Part shown: positions 7,659-18,667 of the stretch, one piece after another
Layout: each line of letters opens with the position of its first letter
Position numbering within the stretch: the first letter of the stretch is position 1
From: Hyaloraphidium curvatum
Taxonomy: Eukaryota; Monoblepharomycota; Hyaloraphidiomycetes; Hyaloraphidiales; Hyaloraphidiaceae
Assembly: GCA_025558095.1 (NCBI GenBank)
Contig: JAIVFI010000004.1
Span: forward strand, 310,001 to 374,000
Reading direction: 5' to 3'
Length of the DNA stretch: 64,000 nucleotides
Notes under the pieces: generated by a model
The model's database searches: none
Told to the model about the DNA's origin: nothing
The model's input: the letters and a program-made list of their open reading frames with translations, nothing else
Program-made: the position numbers and the translations under genes

Positions 7659-10600
7659 TCACGACTTCTTCTTCGGCGTCGCCCCTGGCGCATCGAACCA
7701 GTGTTCCCGCCGCTTCTTGAGCAGCTTCGCAAACTCCATGCGGACCTTGTGCGGGGCCAGGCTAATCTTGGCACCCGGGAGCTTGGCCTTCTCCTCATCC
7801 TCCAGGGTGTCCCCGGCCGCGAGCCGCTCCTGGAACCACGGCCGCAGCATGCCGATGATCTGGGAGTCCGGATCCGTGACCGGGGGAAAGGGAGCCGCCT
7901 CGGGATACTCGTTGGCCACGACGACGGCGGCAGCCGCTTCGCCGGGGCCGGTCTGCGCGCGCTTTCGCACCGCACGCCGGAAAGCGCTCCGGGCAGCTTC
8001 CGGCTCCTCGCCCTTCCAAAGTGATTCCGGAATCTGATAATACAATAAGCAAAAGGCCCAAGCAAAGGACGGCGGACGCTGAAGCTCACCGGAACGTGGA
8101 TGCCGAGCTCTTTGAGGCCGAGAATGTCGATGCCCAGATCCTCGCCGAGGTTTCCGCTCACGAACGCCTCGTCGCCGTCCGCGAAATCGATCTCCTCGTC
8201 CTCTTCGAGCGACTCTGTCAGCACCTCCTTGTACTTCCGCTGCAGCTTCCTGCGCAGCTCCGTCCTCGCGTTGCCCGAGTTGACGATCCCATTCCTAACG
8301 TACTTGGTGAAGTCGTCGATCCCCTGCAGGCCGCCGTCCATCAGGGCGTGCCGCAGGATCTGCTCGAAATCCATCTGCGGCCCGAAATCGTCCAGGTAGG
8401 ACCGCACCAGGCGGGCCAGCAGGCCGAGGTACTCGATCCCGGCGTCGGTCACGACGTTGAGCGCCTCGGGCTTGGCGCTTTCGAAGCCCTCGTGGGCGAG
8501 CAGCCGCGAGCAGACCTGCCGCATGGAAGCGTGGCCTATGGCCTCGTCCATGCGCAGCGGGGGTAGAGCGGATTCGTCCGAGGAGTGCGAGCTCTTGGGC
8601 GTCAGCGTCGGCCAAGGACTTGGTTCGTGGTCCGTCCCGTTCTGCCGCAACACATTAGCAAACGCCAAAAAGACGGGCGGAGTTGACCGCACCATGATCG
8701 CCGAAATCCTGCCGTGCAGCTCCTGTATCCTCCGCATCTCGTGAATGTTCCTCCCGATCGCCTCGGCGAGCGGCCCGCTCCCGTCCATCCTGGCCCTCTG
8801 GTACGCTGAAGCCGACGGCATAGGCACCTCCACCAGCGCCTCGAACAGGATCGACCCCGTAACCTCCACCGGCCCTTCGATCTCGGGCACCGAATCGCAC
8901 GGGTACGTGAGCTCGGGCAGGAAGTGCTCGAAACCCTTGAGCTCGCCCTCGCCGCCCTCCCCGCGCAGCCGCGCGTTGCGCTCCAGGAACCACCGCCTGT
9001 TCTTCTCGTACTCGCCCATTTCCTCCCCGGTCCTGACCATGCCCGCGCGCTCCGGGAACGGCTTGCCCGCGTCCTTCTCGCGGCGGAGGAGCTGCGCCGC
9101 CCTAGTCTCCCGCGTGGTCTCGTACCATCGCCGTACCTGCGGGTCCTCGAGCTCGGCGGCCAGGAACGCTCGGTCCTCGTCCGTCGGGCCCACGGGCTCG
9201 GGGGTGGGTTCGCGGGGGGGTTCTTCGACGGGTTCGGGCGGCGGCGGATCCGGTGCCGCGGGCGCAGGCGAAGGATCGGGCGTCGGCGCGGGCTTGGCGT
9301 CGTCCGTGTCCATGGGCACCGCCTCGTCTGGCTTGGCCTCCGGCGCCGTTTCCTCCTCCGTCTTGGCCTCTGGCGCCGGCTCCGCGGACGGCGTCAGCAC
9401 CTGCACCGCAGCGGGCGCCGGCGCCGGGCTCTCCCCCTCGACTTTGACCTCAACAGTATCCCCGCCGAACATCTGCGCTTCGAGCCGCTGCGCCTCCAGT
9501 CGCTCCGCCTCCTTGCGCTGCGCCTCGAGCCGCTGCGCTTCCTGGCGCTGGGCCTCGAGCCGCTCCTGCCGCATCCGCTCCCGCTCCCGCTCGCCGGGGT
9601 TGTGCTTGGGCGGACGTTGGTGCGAGCCGTGGGAGCCGCCGCCGGCGCGGGACTTGTGCCCGTGCTTCGAGCCTTTGGATCCCTTGGAGCCTTTGGATCC
9701 TTTCGATCCTTTGGCGCCCTTGGATCCTTTGGCGGCGCCCTTTAGCCCCTTGGCCGACGTCTTGGCGGGGCCGCCCATGGAGCGCGAACCAGTTGGCCCT
9801 TGCGGTTCTGTGGGGACAATCGTAGAGCAGATGTCAGCGGGATCCCGCGGACGCCTCTTCGCAGCACCCACCGTCCTCCCCGCTATCCGTATCCCCCTCG
9901 TCGAACTCCTCCTCCTGCGTCGCCGGCAGGTCTGTCCGCACCCTGATCACCACGTCCGGCATGAGCTTGGCCAGCGCGTCACTCCGCTCCTTCATCCGCT
10001 CGCCCGCGATGCGGTAGATGTTGGCCGGGTCCGTGTTGTAGGTGAAGCAGTTGGACCAGATGAGGTCCAGGTCGGCGACGATCTCGGCTTTGGAGAGGTA
10101 CTCGAGGGACTTGAGCTTCTTGGTCATGGTGCCGAGGTCCATCGGGTTCTTGATGACTGGACGCGGGCGACTTCAGCTTCCCTGACATCATGACCGCGCG
10201 GAGGGGCCCACTCTCGTAGTAATCCGGGTACTCCCTCCGGTTGACCTTGATCAAAAACGGCCCCGAGTACTCCTTGTAGTCCTTGAGCTCCTGGATCACC
10301 TTCTCCGCGGCCTCGTAGAGCTCCTCCTGGCCGATGCGCACGTCGCTGGCCCACTTGGACCGGCTGACGGGCTTGATGTCGGCGATGAGGGTCTTGATGT
10401 CCTTGGAGAGGTTGGGATCGAGCTTGTCGATCTCGGCGAGGAGGTGCTGCGGGTGCACCGCGTTCTATGGGTTCAGAGGCAGGCCACTGAGCGCGCCGTC
10501 GTCGACCCACCTTCCGCGAGAACGTGAGTGGCGGCTGCGGAATGAGACTCAGCACGGGGGCGTCCTGTGCAGGGGTCACCGCAGCCGGTACAGGCGCCGG

Positions 10601-11206
10601 CACGGGCGTCGCGGGAGCGGGAGACGGCGCGGCAGCCTGCTCCATCCGGCCGTCAACATCTCCCCATGGGCATTCAGCCGCACCACCAACCCTCTCCGCC
10701 CTCGCCTCCGCCAGCGTGACCCTGTCCAGCTCCCTGGAGTAGTATCTGTCGTCCACCACGGCCCTAGCCTCGTCCAGAAGCGTGTACCCGTCCTCCCGCG
10801 GCCGTTTCCGCGACGCCGCCGTGTCCTCCGACCCCGGTGACGACATGTCCTCCGCCGTCGGGATCGCCGCGGCCAGGTGCGGGTACAGCACGGGCAGCTG
10901 CTGCTCCAGGATCATGGTGCGTGCGCGGAACGAGGCCACATAGTTGGCCGACTCGAGGTTCGGTGCGGCGGGCAGCGCCTGGAGCATGTAGAATCCGTCC
11001 CACTTTTTCTCCGACTCGAGCGCGTTGCGGAATATCTGCAGGTGCTCGTCGGAGAGGTACGCGGCGGCCACGCCGAGCGCGTCGAGGCGCTTGGCGATGT
11101 GGAACGTCGTCGAGACTCTCGGCGGGGTGGGCGGCTTCGGGGGCACCGCGGCTCCGGCCCCGTCGGCGGTGCCTTCGGCCGTCGCAGGCCGGTCCTCGTC
11201 CTCCAT
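7659..11206 (-). CDS. SPT7: SAGA complex subunit Spt7 (bromodomain plus histone fold)
   Basis: Six exons: 11206-10511, 10464-10212, 10156-9872, 9807-8693, 8641-8090, 8033-7659 (1091 aa; an ATG at 11305 would add 33 residues). A bromodomain is joined across exons 2 and 3 as PDYYE-I-IKNPMDLGTM, with the acetyl-lysine Asn at about 357 in CFTYN. The middle holds a Lys-Gly-Ser repeat and a Glu-Ala-Gln-Arg repeat, then an acidic Pro-rich stretch. Exon 5 has the histone fold (MDEAIGHASMRQVCSRLLAHEGFE ... LLARLVRSYLDDFG) and an acidic DFADGDEAF-type segment, then the conserved LGxxxP-IPESLW. Bromodomain then histone fold is the Spt7 order. Spt7 scaffolds SAGA and pairs with Taf10. It is divergent from TAF13, so two transcription-complex genes share a 165-bp promoter region. 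Confidence 0.88.
9660..9745 (-). repeat. Coding tandem repeat, Lys-Gly-Ser units in Spt7
   Basis: On the minus strand the codons spell about eight KGSKGS-like units. At DNA level they are imperfect 9-nt repeats (GGATCCAAA / GGCTCCAAG types). This is a low-complexity basic linker; copy number is likely variable between strains. Confidence 0.75.
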
Positions 11207-11371
11207 CTCGGACGAGGCCGCGGAATGGGAAGGGGTAAGGGGTTTCCAAAGTCGGTGGAACGCTACAACGGCGGCGCTGCGACCTGCGCGAGCTCTGGCT
11301 GACATACTCAGAGTAGCAATAGACGCCTGGAATCGCTCATCCGGACAGTTCGACGCGCCTTTAGTTGGGAC

Positions 11372-11899
11372 ATGGCGTCGCCGAGCGGAACGCCGGGCGC
11401 GGGACGGCCCGGGTCGCCCGCCGGCCCCACTCCTGTCGCGCCCATGCTCTCGGCCCCGCCTCCCGGACGCGGCTCGGTGGCACGGCCGCAGATGACGCCG
11501 CAGATGCTGCAGCTGCTGTTCGCACTCGGCGACGACCGGCCGTACGCCGACACCGCCGCCGCGCTCGAGGCCATCCTGCTGGACTACGTGTCGAACCTGT
11601 CGGCGGCGACAGCGCGCAACGCGCAGCGCAGGGGCGGCCGCGTGCGGCTCGACGACGTGCTGTCGGTGCTGAAGCGCGACCCGCCAAAGTACGCGCGCGC
11701 GTCGGAGCTGCTGGTCAAGGTCAAGGAGATCGACCAGGCGCGAAAGACCGTGGACGTGCGCGCCTACACAAAGGGCGGCGCGGAGGTCGACGAGCTGTTC
11801 AAGGGCGGCGCGAAGGAGGAGACGCTGGAGGGCGTCGACGTCGAGGCCGAGATGGACGCGGGCACGCCCGGTGGTGCGGACATGGACATCGACCTGTAG
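11372..11899 (+). CDS. TAF13: TFIID subunit TAF13
   Basis: Intronless, 175 aa. A disordered Pro/Gly-rich N-terminus (about 40 residues) is followed by a histone-fold: MLQLLFALGDDRPYADTAA, then LEAILLDYVSNL, then GGRVRLDDVLSVLKRDPPKYARASELL. This matches TAF13 (human: LRCMMYGFGDDxNPYTESVDILEDLVIEF, then LVRKDPRKxARVKELL). TAF13 pairs with TAF11 in TFIID lobe A. The C-terminus is acidic. The ATG at 11372 was chosen as the first in frame; it lies 165 bp from the divergent SPT7 start. Confidence 0.9.
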   Translation: MASPSGTPGAGRPGSPAGPTPVAPMLSAPPPGRGSVARPQMTPQMLQLLFALGDDRPYADTAAALEAILLDYVSNLSAATARNAQRRGGRVRLDDVLSVLKRDPPKYARASELLVKVKEIDQARKTVDVRAYTKGGAEVDELFKGGAKEETLEGVDVEAEMDAGTPGGADMDIDL

Positions 11900-11993
11900 A
11901 ATTGCGGGACGAGTGGCTCAAGCACGGTTGTACGGGCGTGGTTCCCGTTGTGGGGTGATCAAGGTAGCATTTGCCGACGAGCATTCATCGTCT

Positions 11994-12917
11994 CTACGCC
12001 GAGGACGGCGCCTCGCCGTGCTGCGCCTCGCCAGGCAGCGCGTCTGCCGGCTTCTCCTCGGCGGCCTTTTCTGCCGCCTCCTTCGCCGCCTTGGCCTTGC
12101 CGCCCCGCTTTGCCGGCTCATTCCACTTGCCCAGGATCTCCCGCACCTTTGCCATCACCAGGCTCGCCGGGTCCGTCGGCCTCGCCAGCCGCTCGTCGAT
12201 CGTCTCTGGCCCGTTCTCCTCCTCGCCCTCGGGCACGTTCTCGGCCCTCCACTGCGCCTCGACCTGCCTCATCCGCCCGCCGAACCCGACCCTCTCGGGG
12301 GTCCACCGCTCCACGTCCACCCGCACCCCCGGCGGGGCGTTCTCCCGCAGCCACCACTCCCACGCGTCCGCGGCCCTTCCTGCGGTCCCGCGCACCTCGA
12401 GCACGCGCAGGTGCACCTTGCGCTCGAACAGGTCCTTGGTCTTGGCCTGCGCGAACGGCGAGCGGTTGACGCGGTAGCGCCGCAGGAGCGGCGGCGGGGT
12501 GCGCTGCTGCAGCGGCAGCCGCAGGGCGCGCGCGGCGTGCTCCGCGAAAAACGAGTAGAACGAGACGTGGTCCGGCATGAACGACGAGACGGTGGCGCGC
12601 GCGAGGAGCGGCGCGTCCGGCGCGGCCTTGGCCGGCGGCAGCACCGGGATGGCGAGCTCGGGGACTGCGGGCCATCAGCACTCTGGTTTAACGTCTTAAA
12701 AATCCTATGGCAACTCACTTTCCAGCAGCTCGCGCGTGTAGAAGTTCTTTGCGTCGTCGGGCACCTCGACCTTCTTCGTCGGCCGCCACGCGTCGCTCGG
12801 CCACGCAACGCCGCCGTGCAGCCGCGGGAACGCAGGCGGCGTCGAGCCGAACGCGCGGGCCCCGGAAGGCGCTGGCGCGCGGGCGCGCATCGTGCGGGGG
12901 AGCCGCGGTGGTTGCAT
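11994..12917 (-). CDS. Mitochondrial small-subunit ribosomal protein uS10
   Basis: Two exons: 12917-12719 and 12664-11994 (289 aa), 54-nt intron with GTGAGT donor. The N-terminus (MQPPRLPRTMRARAPAPSGARAFG) is Arg-rich without acids, fitting a mitochondrial presequence. Exon 2 has the uS10m core: DHVSFYSFFAEHAARAL, then RRYRVNRSPFAQAKTKDLFERKVHLRVLEV and ENAPPGVRVDVERW, like fungal Rsm10 (SPFxxKKSQENFERxTHKRLI ... GVxMKVExW). It ends in an Ala/Lys-rich tail beyond the family core. Supported by motif order and the targeting-like start. Confidence 0.82.
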
Positions 12918-13474
12918 CGTTGGTCTGGGGTGGTGACGCGTCGATTTGTTGACAACTCAATCATCGGACCGCCGTCCTCGCCAGGAGGGCTCATCGCCGC
13001 GAAAGTCGGCCAACGCCTCTTTCACTGCTTCCCGCTACATCGATCGCAGCCGGTACCTGGGTGTGCTGCCGGCACAAGGGCTCCGATCGCGGTCCGCTTC
13101 CCGTGAACCCCGTCGCGCCCTCCTCCCCATCCCCTCGCGAGCATTCCCCCGAAACACGACCGGAAACCGCATCTGAGAAGCTAAAAGAATCATTGGGTCG
13201 CGGGATGGAGCCGTGATGGCTGCGGTTCGGACGGTTCGAGATCCCCCGACGCACGGGGCCAGCCCGCTACCGCTGCAGCAACGGTGCCGAAGCCGGCACG
13301 GCGCATCCGAACGACTTGCAAGACCCGAGATCGTCATCGTTCAGGTGCTAAATCTGAGTTTTCGATGTTCGCCATGCCCGACCGGCGTTGCGCGCTATTT
13401 CCTTTCCTGGCTCATTCGCTGCGGCTTCGCCTCGTCGCGCGTTCCCACCCCAGGTCCCCCCTCTCCCGGCCACG
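12918..13474. other. Divergent intergenic region
   Basis: 557 bp between the uS10m start and the fasciclin gene start. Only short, low-quality open frames. No promoter motif, RNA gene or repeat was recognised. Confidence 0.5.
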
Positions 13475-16060
13475 ATGCGGGCGCTGATCCTCGCCGCCTT
13501 CCTCGCGGCCGTCGCTCCGGCGACGGCACAGCTGTCGTCGGGCTCCGGATCGCTCTCGGCGACCCGGACGGCCGCGCAGACGGCGACCATCATCCGCCCC
13601 GCGACGACCACCTCCGCGGCCCCCTCCTTCGAGCCGCTCCCGAGCCCGACGCTGTGGGACAACATCCTGAAGGTCACGTCGGGCGAGATCAGCCCGGGCT
13701 ACCAGTTCAACCAGTTCAAGCGGCTCGTGGACGCCAACCCGGCGATGCGAGACCTGCTCTGGGGCCGCAACTTCCCCTCGCGCACCAACATGACCCTGTT
13801 CGCCTTCACCGACTCGGGGTACACGAACATGGGGAGGGTGTTCGGGGCCGGCTACGTGGCGTACGTCGAGGGCCAGTCCGCGGACCTGATCAAGTGGGTC
13901 CCCCCCCGGGGAACCGGCCCGCTGGGCCCCCAGCGCGGTGCTGATGCCGCGATCGGTCCCGCAGCTACCACCTCCTGCCTAAGCGGATCCAGCCCCTGCC
14001 CGAGGAGTTCCTGTGGGAGCGCACGATGCTGGGCAACACCGGCGGGCTGAGCACGGTACCCATTCCACCGCCGAGGTCCCGCCGCCCGCGCTGACGGACG
14101 CCTTCAGATTGCCGAGGGGCAGGTCATCCAGATCGATGCGACGGTCAAGCCGCCGACCCAGGCCCAGTGGAAGTACGTCCAGAACGGCTTCAACGCCCAG
14201 GGCCGGATCGTCGACACCCTGCCCGCGACGTGGGTCCCGTTCGGGCCGCCCTTTCGATGGATGTGGTGCTGACGGGCGGTATTCGTAGCAACGGGATCAT
14301 CTACGTCGTCGACCAGGTCGTCGTCCCGCCCTTCGCCCCCAGCCAGGTCGCCAAGACCGGCGGGGACGCACTCAAGGGCTTCTACGACGCCCTCGAGCGG
14401 AGCAACGCCGCCGCGGCGGTCGACGGTCTGACCCGCGCCACTGTGTACGTTTTGCTGGCCGCGCATGGCCCTGCCTGCTCTGATCGTCCTCCGCAGCTTC
14501 GCGCCCGTAACGTCGGCGTGGGACGAGATCCCCCAGATCTTCACCGAGCTCACCACCGCCGAGCTCCAGGACGTCATGAACCACCACGTCATCCCCAACC
14601 AGATCCTGTTCGCGTCCAACATCACCAACGGCGTGTTTGTCCAGACCGCCTCGGGGGAGACCCTCGACTTTATCGTCGACGGCGACTCGATCCGGATCAC
14701 CGACGAGGTGAACGACGCGCTGGTCGGGATCAAGGACACCGTGACCAAGAACGGTCTGGTGGGCGTCGCCGTCGCGGGCGGTCCGATTCGCGGCTGACCG
14801 TACCTTCACAGCTCCACCAAATCAACAAGGTCCTGCTGCCGCCCAAGTTCAAAAAGCGGCTACTCCCCACCATCATGGACACCGTCTCGCGGATCAACAC
14901 CGCCGCGATCGGCGTCAAGAACTACAAGCTCGGCACCCTGGAGGCGCTCCTCGACAAGATCCCCTCCTACAAGGCGATGCTCAACGGCACCGCGGGCGGC
15001 AACGGGACCATCACGCTCTTCGCGCCCACCGACCGCGCCTTCTTCAACATCGCCCCCACGGACGGCCTGGTCTCGGAGGACCAGGTGCCCGCCGTCCCCG
15101 AGATCCTGGCGTACCACGTGCTCCCCTCGGAGACCAAGGCCGCGGACTGGACCGGGAACGACGTCTTCCGGACCATGCTGACCGACAAGGGCGCGCTGGG
15201 GCTGACCAGCCTCGACGGGCAGAGGCTCCTCGTGGCCCGCGCCAACGAGTCGGGGGTGTCGCCGAGGCAGGCCGAGACGGACTGGGCGCTGAAGCCCTAC
15301 GAGTGGGTCGTGCTGCACGGGGCCAACCGCGTGGCGAGCATCGTCGACACGATCGAGTGCAAGTGGGTCTTGAAACGTTCTTTTGCGGCGTTCCGGAGTT
15401 GCTGACCGGCCGCTTGTTCCAGGAACGGCTTCATCCACATTGTTGACAATGTTTTGGTTCCCCCTGCCACGGTGACCGAAAGCGCCCGGAGCCTCGGTTA
15501 CACAGCCTTCGTGGACGCACTGGCCGCTCTTGGCCGGAACGCCACCATCGACGGCCTGCAGAGGGTCACTGTGTAAGTGCAGCATGCGCCTCTCGGATTG
15601 CGCTCGCCCTGATCCGCAAACCCACAGCTTTGTCCCGACCAACGAGGCCTTTGCTGCCGTTGCCGACTCGATCGGCGCCCTGACTCCCAACCAGCTGGAG
15701 TCTGCCCTCGCTCACCACATCCACAACGGGCTCGTCTACTCGGACGTGCTCGCCAACGCCTCGTCGGCCACGATCGTGACCGCGGACGGCACCGACCTGA
15801 CCCTCACCAAGCTGGCCAACGGCACTGTGACGGTGGACGGGGCCACGGTGGTGAACGCGGACGTGCTGACCAAGAACGGCGTCATGCACGTCGTGAACCG
15901 GGTGCTCGTGCCCCGGGTGCTGCCCTCCGCGTCGAGCGTTGCCACGGGCACCGCGACATCGGTGCCGACCTCGACCTCGCGGCCGGCTTCGGCAGGGAGC
16001 ATCAAGGCGGGCTGGATGGCTGCTGGTGTCGCCGCTGCTTTGTCGCTGGCTGCGATCTAG
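13475..16060 (+). CDS. Secreted or cell-surface protein with four fasciclin (FAS1) domains
   Basis: Eight exons: 13475-13893, 13965-14055, 14108-14229, 14289-14444, 14497-14758, 14812-15362, 15423-15572, 15628-16060 (727 aa). A signal peptide is clear (MRALILAAFLAAVAPATAQ). Four FAS1 repeats follow, each with the H1 element (T-x-F-A/V-P) and the closing box: NGIIYVVDQVVVPP, NGLLHQINKVLLPP, NGFIHIVDNVLVPP, NGVMHVVNRVLVPR. Several N-glycosylation sequons are present. The C-terminus is Ser/Thr-rich and ends in a hydrophobic stretch (AGWMAAGVAAALSLAAI), fitting GPI attachment. FAS1 proteins mediate adhesion. Most introns use GTGGGT/C donors. Intron positions often fall in the closing box or the T-V-F element, suggesting repeat growth by exon duplication. 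Confidence 0.9.
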
Positions 16061-16117
16061 ATCGTGCGATATCTTTGATATTTGCTATTGGAACAAGCTT
16101 GAAACCACAATGAGCGA

Positions 16118-17549
16118 TCACACGAAGCAGCCCTTGAGCAACGGGTCGTTGTCGATCACGTCCCGGATCTCGGGAACGCAATCGCGCGAGCTCAGCACAG
16201 TGTAGAAGTCCTTCTTAACGTTCGGCGCCTCTGCTGCGGCCGCGAGCCAGTCCTCCCGACTGAAAGGCTTCTGCCGGATGCAGTCCCAGAAACCCGTATC
16301 CGTGAAGAGCTTCCCGATCCGCTCCGTGGCTTGGCCCTGCAACCGAGTGATTATGTACGTCGCAACCCCGCACTGCAAGCCGTGCGGTTTGGGCGGCTGG
16401 TTGCGCGACTCGGCGAGATTGTCGAGGGCATGCGACAGCAAGTGCTCGGAACCCGACGCCGGCCTCGAAGAGCCGCAGATTTGCATCGCTATTGGCGAGC
16501 CGACAATCAATCAGTGCTTGCAATATGGACGAAAGTGAACACACCGATCCCGTTGAGCATCAACGAGGTTCCCAGCAGCCGCATCCCTTCCAGATCCCTG
16601 GTCGGGTTTGCGATGAACTGGTACACGGTCGAGTCGGAAAGTAGGGCGGCAAAATCGTTGACAGGGGTGCCGTCTTTGTGCCACGCAAGCTTCCAGTCGA
16701 ACACTGCCGTGGCCTTCGCGGCGAGGTCGCCCACACCGCTCAAGAACAGAGACGCGGGTGCAGCTAGGCACACCTGGGTATCGATAATGACGCCAAAAGG
16801 CATGTGCGAAGGCAGAGAGCGCTTCCGACCGTTCACCGTGAGGGAGGATTGGGGGGAGCAGAACCCGTCGTTCGACAAGGAAGTCTGCCCGCTGCCGCCT
16901 CAGCTCGGGTCGACTTGGGAGCATTCCACCACTCACCGGAACGGCGAAATATGGCTTCTTGAGCATGAAGCTGACGTATTTTGCGATGTCGAGGGCCTTC
17001 CCGCCACCCAATCCAACGATCGCCTGAATGTTGGTCGGCAGATTCTTGAAGAGCTCCACCGCGTTCTCGAACGAATCGTCGTCGATCTCGCACTGTGCAA
17101 CAATCTGTATCGGCTCCGACGACTCGTGCCCCTCGACGATGGCCGAATCGACCTGGGCCGATTTGCCAAAGATGCCCGTTCGCGGAAGGCTCATGCGACG
17201 CGTCGCCTGGGCCGGAGGCTCGGACCCGTTCGGTGCAAACGCTGTTGGGTTCCCGCCCGGACCGGCACTCTTGGTCGGCTTCGCGCAGCCCTCGACGACG
17301 GCCTCGACATGTTGGGGCGGGAGCCCCTTGGAAACGAACAGGGCAATGTGCTGGAAACCGAATCGCCCCACGTACTCCCCGATCCGTCCGAGAACTGTCC
17401 ATGAACACGCAGAGGTAGCCAATTGTCGAATGTGGAGGGCAGCCGTCAGTCATTCCCATGTGGAGGTAGGGTTTCCGGGGTTCACCATTCGGCTTGATGC
17501 GGACCAGTGTCGGCACCTCAATTTGGGCACCGAGCGAAGAGTACGACAT
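16118..17549 (-). CDS. sn-Glycerol-1-phosphate dehydrogenase family (EgsA/AraM)
   Basis: Four exons: 17549-17486, 17394-16937, 16884-16545, 16488-16118 (410 aa). The NAD(P)-binding loop is AIVGLGGGKALDIAKYVS, followed by FAVPTSLSNDGFCSP. The metal site of the family is complete: Asp in SGVGDLAAK, His in GSSRPASGSEHLLSHALD, and His in PPKPHGLQCG. These three motifs are diagnostic for G1P dehydrogenases of archaea and for bacterial AraM. The reaction makes sn-glycerol-1-phosphate from DHAP, the stereoisomer used in archaeal lipids. A 30-residue insert near residue 60 (SAGPGGNPTAFAPNG...) may be a missed intron. The gene has normal host introns, so if it was acquired by transfer it is not very recent. 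It converges with the fasciclin gene (57 bp). Confidence 0.85.
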
Positions 17550-17743
17550 GGCCAAGACGAGCACGAATTGCTTTCGACGGTCTGAAGAGAGGCGGCGGCG
17601 GCCGATGTGGCGTGCCTCCCAACCGCCGAGGGCCCTGATCGAAAACTCCGAATCCCCAGCGACCGATCACAGCGCTTTCTTTACTGCTGCCCACTCTTCG
17701 AGCCACAGCAGTGCGTCTTTACATGAGAAGATACAACCGAGCT

Positions 17744-18622
17744 CTACTTCACCATCCTGGTAGAGAAAATGGATGAGAGCCCACCAGCCTGGTGCTTTGC
17801 CAGCCAGCGCTGGTACCGCTTCCACAAGTCGTCGACGTCTGATCCTGTCAGAAAGTAGAAGAAGGATTCCTCAAACTTGTGCGTCGCCATCATCTGGTTG
17901 AGGCGTTGGACAAAGAGAGGATGCGGTTCGTCCAACCAAATGAGAAACCAGGTCGCGGATTCGTCCGTCCAAGGGGTGTTCTTCGGCGCAGGGCGGGGAA
18001 CGCGCCAGCCGATCGGCGCGTAGCCGTTCTTGACACGCGTCCAGTCGGCGACGCCCTCGATCAGGCAGCCAGGAGCAGTGCCCAAGGCGTCCCATTGGAA
18101 GGCGTGGGTCAATTCGTGCGTGAGCACCCCCGGAAGCTCGCGCTTCATGATCATGTGCCCGCCTGGAGAGTTTAACACGTCGCGGAGATAGAGCGACGAA
18201 AGGTGGGTATGGATCACGTGGCCCGTCTTGTCGCGGTCCGTCCACGCGACTCCAGGCTCACGGACCACGTAGAAGTGGACGACTCGGCGCGGAGGGACAA
18301 GCATCCATTCCCGGTCAGGCAGGTAGCCCAGCCGAATCATAACGTCCTTGCAGATCCGTGCGAGCCAGGCTGTCACTTGATCGCCGGGCACGAATGTCTC
18401 GAAAATGCCCCCGGTGTCCTCGGAATCGTCCCGGTTGATGTAGTTGAACTCAATCCCCGGCCACGTGTCCGGCGCGGGCTCGGCGGTCTCGGTAGACACG
18501 CGACGCGCGGGAAAGCACGGGAGCCCCATTGCACGCTTCAGTGGATGCAACCCTAAATGAAACTGAAATTTCTGAGAAGCGATGCTCAATGTCGTGGGCG
18601 TTTCGCTGAATTCCACGTTCAT
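17744..18622 (-). CDS. Basic secretory protein (BSP) family metallopeptidase-like protein
   Basis: Single exon, 292 aa from ATG 18622 (an ATG at 18529 is the alternative). The core has FNYINRDDSEDTGGIFETFVPG, then GVLTHELTHAFQWDALGTAPGCLIEGVADWTRVKNGYAP. The HELTH motif and downstream EGVADW glutamate are the zinc-site pattern of the plant and fungal BSP family. A later WATWFLIWL segment and a C-terminal helix (LWKRYQRWLAKH) match the family end. No signal peptide is seen with either start, unlike most secreted BSPs. The substrate is unknown. The upstream ATG lies 45 bp from the divergent RING gene start. Confidence 0.78.
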   Translation of the reverse strand: MNVEFSETPTTLSIASQKFQFHLGLHPLKRAMGLPCFPARRVSTETAEPAPDTWPGIEFNYINRDDSEDTGGIFETFVPGDQVTAWLARICKDVMIRLGYLPDREWMLVPPRRVVHFYVVREPGVAWTDRDKTGHVIHTHLSSLYLRDVLNSPGGHMIMKRELPGVLTHELTHAFQWDALGTAPGCLIEGVADWTRVKNGYAPIGWRVPRPAPKNTPWTDESATWFLIWLDEPHPLFVQRLNQMMATHKFEESFFYFLTGSDVDDLWKRYQRWLAKHQAGGLSSIFSTRMVK

Positions 18623-18667
18623 CCGCTGAGAACGGTCGATAAAAGCGCCCGAAAAGGAAGCATAACG

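Noticed and set aside
8745-10193. 482-codon plus-strand frame
   Set aside because: Antisense to SPT7; Ser/Gly-rich with no recognisable domain, whereas the minus strand has bromodomain and histone fold.
13230-13260. tRNA T-arm-like GGTTCGAGATCC
   Set aside because: No acceptor, D-arm or anticodon-arm pairing around it.
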